Assembly (NCBI GenBank): GCA_934635045.1
Contig: CAKTZA010000102.1
Span: 1-8,606 of the forward strand
Source: an uncultured Kiritimatiellota bacterium
Lineage (GTDB): Bacteria; Verrucomicrobiota; Kiritimatiellia; RFP12; UBA1067
Direction: 5' to 3'
Length of the DNA stretch: 8,606 bases
Shown here: piece after piece, positions 5,469-8,606 of the stretch
How the letters are laid out: every line of letters starts with the position of its first letter
Numbering within the stretch: the stretch's first letter is position 1
Translations under genes and position numbers: made by a program
Notes under the pieces: generated by a model
What the model saw: only the letters and a program-made list of their open reading frames with translations
What the model was told of the DNA's origin: nothing
Databases searched by the model: none

Positions 5469-6572
5469 GTGGACTCACAAGGCAAAGCCAAGGCGATCAG
5501 CGAGCGTCTCCGCCGGGAGATACTGAGCGGCAAGTTCGACGGCACGGGCAAGTTCCCGAGCGACCGGATGCTGATGCGGCGCTTCGCCGTCGCGCGCGCG
5601 ACGGTGCAGGCGGCGATGCGGGACCTCCAGGAGAAGGACCTCGTCGACCGCAAGCCCGGCTACGGCACGTTCCTGACGGCGCGCGCGAGCGTCACGGCCG
5701 CGCGGAAGTTCGCCGTCATCGTCCCTGACGCGTACTACTCGTTCTACGCGCGCATCTGCCGGGGCATCGACGAGGCGGCGAAGGCCGGCGGCTGGGCGAC
5801 GCTGTCGGCCTCGCTCGGCTCCGGCGGCATGCGCGAGCGGGCGGTGAAGGCGCTCGCGTTCGCCGAGGTCTGCGTGCGCGAGAAGGTGAGCGGCGTCTTC
5901 TTCCAGCCGCTCCAGTTCCTGGAGGACGGCGTCCGCTTCAACCGGGCGGTCCTCAGGGTCTTCGACCGGGCGCGGATCCCCGTCGTCCTCCTGGACAGCG
6001 ACTACCTGCCGCTGCCGCAGCGGAGCGGCTACGACCTCGTCGGCATCAACAACGTGGCGGCGGGCTACGAACTCGCGCGGCACGTGATCGCGCAGGGCGC
6101 GCGGCGCGTCTGGTACTTCTCGAACCCGCTCCCTGCGCCGACGTCGGTGAACCGCGGCAACGGCGTGGGGTTCGCCGTGTCGGAGGCGGGGCTGCGCTGG
6201 ACGCGGGACTCGGTCTTCTTCGCCGACCCGGCGGACGCGCGCGCGGCGCGGCGCCTCTTCGCGGGGCGCAACCGCCCCGACGCCATCGTCGCCGTGAACG
6301 ACTACGTGGCCTCGATCCTGCTCAAGACCCTGAAGGCCATCGGCCGACGCGTGCCCGGGGACGTCCTCCTCGCCGGCTTCAACGGCGACCCCTGCGGCGA
6401 GGAGTGCGACCCGCCGGTCACGACGATGGTCCAGCCCTGCGAGGAGATCGGCAAGGTCGCCGTCGGACTGATGCTGAACCGGCTCGCGAACCGCGACGCG
6501 CCGCCGCGCGAGGTGCTGCTGAACGCCGGTCTCGCCGCGCGCGCGTCGACCCTGAAAGGAAACGAGAAATGA
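5469..6572 (+). CDS. GntR-family repressor with LacI-type sugar-binding domain (AraR-like)
   Basis: At 367 residues it has an N-terminal GntR winged helix (about 5-72: AISERLRREILSGKFDGTGKFPSDR, MRRFAVARATVQAAMRDLQE as the recognition region, then GYGTFL as the wing). A periplasmic-binding-protein-like effector domain (about 80-360) follows, with FAVIVPDAYYSFY at its start, GVFFQPLQF (142-150), PVVLLDSDYL (171-180), DLVGINNVAAGYELARHV (189-206), DAIVAVNDYVASILL (271-285), DVLLAGFNG (298-306) and the LacI-type ending PPVTTMVQPCEEIGKVA (315-331). This arrangement is that of AraR-type repressors that release DNA on binding a sugar. The GTG at 5469 is the only start in frame after the stop at 5433-5435, and it is needed to complete the winged helix. 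No Shine-Dalgarno is present. It overlaps the hydrolase gene by 4 bp (ATGA), so it probably controls that gene and itself. The effector cannot be told from sequence. Confidence 0.85.
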   Translation: MDSQGKAKAISERLRREILSGKFDGTGKFPSDRMLMRRFAVARATVQAAMRDLQEKDLVDRKPGYGTFLTARASVTAARKFAVIVPDAYYSFYARICRGIDEAAKAGGWATLSASLGSGGMRERAVKALAFAEVCVREKVSGVFFQPLQFLEDGVRFNRAVLRVFDRARIPVVLLDSDYLPLPQRSGYDLVGINNVAAGYELARHVIAQGARRVWYFSNPLPAPTSVNRGNGVGFAVSEAGLRWTRDSVFFADPADARAARRLFAGRNRPDAIVAVNDYVASILLKTLKAIGRRVPGDVLLAGFNGDPCGEECDPPVTTMVQPCEEIGKVAVGLMLNRLANRDAPPREVLLNAGLAARASTLKGNEK

Positions 6573-8485
6573 CCAGGTTGCCCCTTGCCGTCGCCGCCTG
6601 CGCGCTGTCCCTCGCGGGGCGCGCGGGAGATCCCCTTGCCCCCGGACGCGTCGCGGTCGGCAGCAACTACTGGGCGAGTCACGCGGGCGTCCGCATGTGG
6701 CGCGACTGGAATCCGCGGCAGGTCGAGAGGGACCTGGACGCGCTCGCCGCCTGCGGCATGACGGTCCTTCGCGTCTTCCCGCTCTGGCCCGACTTCCAGC
6801 CCCTCACGCGGGAGCGCGCCTTCTCCGGGCGCACGCGGTCCTTCGCCCAGGCCGGCGGGCCGCTCATGAACGTCGCGGCCGTCGACGACGAGATGGTCGA
6901 GCGCTTCCGCTTCCTCTGCCGCGCGGCGGAACGGCGGAATCTCAAGCTCGTCGTCGGCCTCCTGACGGGGTGGATGAGCGGGCGGTGCTTCTTCCCGCCG
7001 GCGCTGGAGCACGAGAACGTGCTGACGTCGCCGACGGCGATCCAATGGGAGGTGCGCTACGTCCGCCATCTCGTCGGCGCGCTCAAGGGAGAGCCGGCGA
7101 TCCTCGCGTGGGACCTTGGCAACGAGTGCAACTGCATGGGCACGGCGACGGCGACGGAGATGTGGAGCTGGATCCACGCCATCGCGAGCGCGATCCGCCT
7201 GGCGGACCCGAGTCGCAAGATCGTCAGCGGCTTCCACGGCACGCGCATGCAGACGGACAGCCAGGTCAACTTCCGCCAGGTGGGGGAGCTGCTGGACGTC
7301 TCCTGCACGCATCCGTATCCGCTCTGGACGCCGAACTGCAACCTGGAGCCGTTCGACTCGATCCGCAACGCCTGCCATGCGCCGTGCGAGACGGCGCTGA
7401 ACGCCGACCTCGCCGGTCATGTCGCCATCGTCGAGGAGGCGGGGTCCCTGGGCCCGGGCGTCGCGTCCGAGGCCTGCGCCGCGCGGACGATGCGCATGCA
7501 GCTCTTCGGCTCCTGGGCGTGCGGCATCCCGATGTACCTCTGGTGGTGCGCGTTCGACCAGGACAGGCTCGCGTTCTCGCCCTACGAATGGACGTCGGTG
7601 GAGCGCGAGCTCGGGCTTTTCACGTCCGGCGGGCAGCCCAAGCCGACGGCGCGCGAGCTGAAGGCGTTCGCCGACTTCCAGGACTCCCTGCCGTTTGACC
7701 GGCTGCCGCCGCGCCAGGTCGACGCGACCGTCCTCGTCTCCGAGACGGAGGAGACGTGGCCGACGGCGCAGGGGGCGTGGCTCCTCTCGCGCAAGGCGGG
7801 CTTCGACATCGCCTATGCGCGCGCGGAAGACCCGCTGCCCGCGTCGCGCTTCTACGTCCTGCCCTCCGGCGAGCGCTACGGCACGTATTCGCGCACGGCC
7901 TACTTCCGGGCGCTGGAGAGGGCCCGTGCCGGCGCGACGCTCCTCATCACGCTCGGCAACGGCGCGACGCTCTCGAACCTGCGCGAGGCCGCGGGCGTGG
8001 AGGTCGAGACCCTCTACCAGCGGCCGCGCGAGGTCGCCGCGACGGTGGGCGGCGTGCCGGTCGCCTTCACGGAGCCGCAGACGCGCGTCGTCTTCGCCCG
8101 CGAGGCCACGACGCTCGTGGCGACGGCAGACGGCCAGCCGCTCATGACGGAGCGCGCCTGCGGCAAGGGCAGGGTCCTGTTCGTCAACGCCGACCTTGAA
8201 CGCAACGCGCCGCTCGCCGGGTGGCCGCTCTACCGGCTCGCCGCCGAGAAGGCCAACGTGACGCGGCGCGTGCGCGTGGCGGACGGGTCTGCCGGGCTGA
8301 CGGAGCATCCGGCCGGAGACGGCACGGCGATCGTCGTCGCCGTCAACTACGAGAACCGGCCGCTGAAGGCCGCGGTCGAGGTCTCGGGCCGCGTCGGCCG
8401 CGTCTGGCGCGGCGCGTGCGACGGCCGGACGCTGGCGGCCGGCCCCTGCGACGCGGCGGTGTTCGAGGTCCTGGAATCGCCGTGA
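6569..8485 (+). CDS. Secreted clan GH-A glycoside hydrolase (GH5/GH42-like)
   Basis: The 638-residue protein starts with a short signal peptide (about 1-20, LPLAVAACALSLAGRA). Next is a (beta/alpha)8 catalytic domain (about 26-375): VGSNYWASHAGVRMWRDW (30-47), MTVLRVFPLWPDFQP (64-78), KLVVGLLTGWMSG (126-138) and ILAWDLGNE (178-186). E186 after Asn is the expected acid/base. HPYP follows at 248-251, and VAIVEEAGS (285-293) has E290 as the likely nucleophile. Both catalytic Glu residues are present, so it should be active. An alpha/beta domain (about 385-545) resembling the trimerisation/glutamine-amidotransferase-like domain of GH42 beta-galactosidases follows, then a short beta-sandwich (about 565-638). 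AAAGGA (6555-6560) is 8 bp upstream of the ATG at 6569; the longer frame from 6404 is reading through the repressor. Substrate is not determined: mannan, galactan or other beta-linked glycans are all possible. Likely periplasmic or extracellular. Confidence 0.85.
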   Translation: MTRLPLAVAACALSLAGRAGDPLAPGRVAVGSNYWASHAGVRMWRDWNPRQVERDLDALAACGMTVLRVFPLWPDFQPLTRERAFSGRTRSFAQAGGPLMNVAAVDDEMVERFRFLCRAAERRNLKLVVGLLTGWMSGRCFFPPALEHENVLTSPTAIQWEVRYVRHLVGALKGEPAILAWDLGNECNCMGTATATEMWSWIHAIASAIRLADPSRKIVSGFHGTRMQTDSQVNFRQVGELLDVSCTHPYPLWTPNCNLEPFDSIRNACHAPCETALNADLAGHVAIVEEAGSLGPGVASEACAARTMRMQLFGSWACGIPMYLWWCAFDQDRLAFSPYEWTSVERELGLFTSGGQPKPTARELKAFADFQDSLPFDRLPPRQVDATVLVSETEETWPTAQGAWLLSRKAGFDIAYARAEDPLPASRFYVLPSGERYGTYSRTAYFRALERARAGATLLITLGNGATLSNLREAAGVEVETLYQRPREVAATVGGVPVAFTEPQTRVVFAREATTLVATADGQPLMTERACGKGRVLFVNADLERNAPLAGWPLYRLAAEKANVTRRVRVADGSAGLTEHPAGDGTAIVVAVNYENRPLKAAVEVSGRVGRVWRGACDGRTLAAGPCDAAVFEVLESP

Positions 8486-8534
8486 TCGCGGCAACGACTT
8501 GCGTAAGCTCGAAGCACAGAAAGGAAAGCAGACC

Positions 8535-8573
8535 ATGGTGCGCCAAGCAAGCTTGGCTGAACTTGTAGAATGA
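8535..8573 (+). CDS. 12-codon micro-ORF with a good ribosome binding site (possible leader peptide)
   Basis: The frame reads MVRQASLAELVE and stops at TGA 8571-8573. AAGGA (8521-8525) lies 9 bp upstream of the ATG, better than the sites of several real genes here. The stop overlaps an ATG (8570) that opens a frame running off the right edge, the same ATGA coupling seen twice elsewhere in the window. It could be a leader peptide controlling a downstream gene or a decayed gene start. The perfect repeat GCCAAGC-aa-GCTTGGC lies within it (8542-8557). The rest of the 120 bp after the hydrolase stop holds no other recognisable element. Confidence 0.3.
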   Translation: MVRQASLAELVE

Positions 8574-8606
8574 AAGGAATCTACTCAGTAAGGATAATGG
8601 CATACT
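8570..8606 (+). CDS. Possible start of a further gene cut by the right edge
   Basis: From the ATG at 8570 the frame stays open to the end (MKGIYSVRIMAY). A second in-frame ATG at 8597 is possible, with AAAGGA at 8573-8578, 18 bp away, or AAGGA just 2 bp away, neither well spaced. Base composition falls clearly from about 8560. Too short to identify; a regulator start of the type MA-Y cannot be tested from here. Confidence 0.3.
   Translation, partial: MKGIYSVRIMAY

Noticed and set aside
6404..6568. Extended N-terminus of the hydrolase
   Set aside because: It reads through the end of the repressor gene; the signal peptide and AAAGGA support the start at 6569.
6302..8536. 744-codon open frame on the minus strand
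   Set aside because: Antisense to the repressor end and the hydrolase; Arg/Ala/His-rich with no motif. The plus-strand genes explain the region.
8542..8557. GCCAAGCAAGCTTGGC as a transcription terminator
   Set aside because: The stem is short with a tiny loop and no T-tract follows on either strand.
1..8606. CRISPR array, tRNA, rRNA, transposase or integrase
   Set aside because: No regularly spaced repeats of CRISPR type, no cloverleaf or rRNA sequence and no transposase or integrase motifs were seen in reading both strands.

Overview
The window is GC-rich on both strands. The genes point to a Gram-negative-type bacterium with a large sugar-sensing and glycoside-hydrolase repertoire. XylR-type AraC regulators, a GntR/LacI hybrid regulator, a secreted clan GH-A hydrolase and a uronate- or glycan-type TIM-barrel-like protein together are typical of the Verrucomicrobiota/Kiritimatiellota/Lentisphaerota group. 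That placement is an inference from gene style; no marker gene in the window settles it.

Left part (1-3590): a housekeeping operon. After the last codons of a probable beta-ketoacyl-ACP synthase (stop at 40) comes an extended -10 promoter (70-78). Four tightly packed genes follow: an FmdB-type zinc-ribbon protein (110-361), pyrF (376-1077), an exported TPR protein with a Q/N/P-rich tail resembling BatC-type proteins (1074-2525), and murG (2529-3590). Gaps are 14 bp, a 4-bp ATGA overlap, and 3 bp, so they are very probably co-transcribed. The operon links pyrimidine synthesis with envelope and peptidoglycan synthesis.

Middle part (3591-5468): rearranged regulatory genes. On the minus strand (4190-3644) lies a decayed AraC/XylR-type regulator. 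Its HTH is complete, but its sensor is missing its N-terminus, carries a frameshift near 4046-4054, and seems to have lost its second half. Divergent from it is an odd in-frame chimera (4231-5352): a signal peptide, then the first part of a secreted glycosidase-like domain, then a complete XylR-type AraC DNA-binding domain. A DNA-binding domain behind a cleavable export signal, with no membrane segment between, makes little functional sense as it stands. It is either the scar of a deletion or an undescribed domain arrangement.

Right part (5418-8485): a compact sugar-response unit. A perfect 12-bp palindrome (5418-5429) sits just upstream of a strong sigma70-like promoter whose -10 box is only 7 bp from the only possible start codon (GTG, 5469) of a GntR/LacI-type repressor. 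This predicts a leaderless mRNA. The repressor gene overlaps by 4 bp a secreted GH5/GH42-like glycoside hydrolase (6569-8485). The logical reading is an autoregulated repressor-hydrolase operon that responds to a sugar released by the enzyme. The last 120 bases hold a 12-codon micro-ORF with a good ribosome binding site and possibly the start of another gene that leaves the window.
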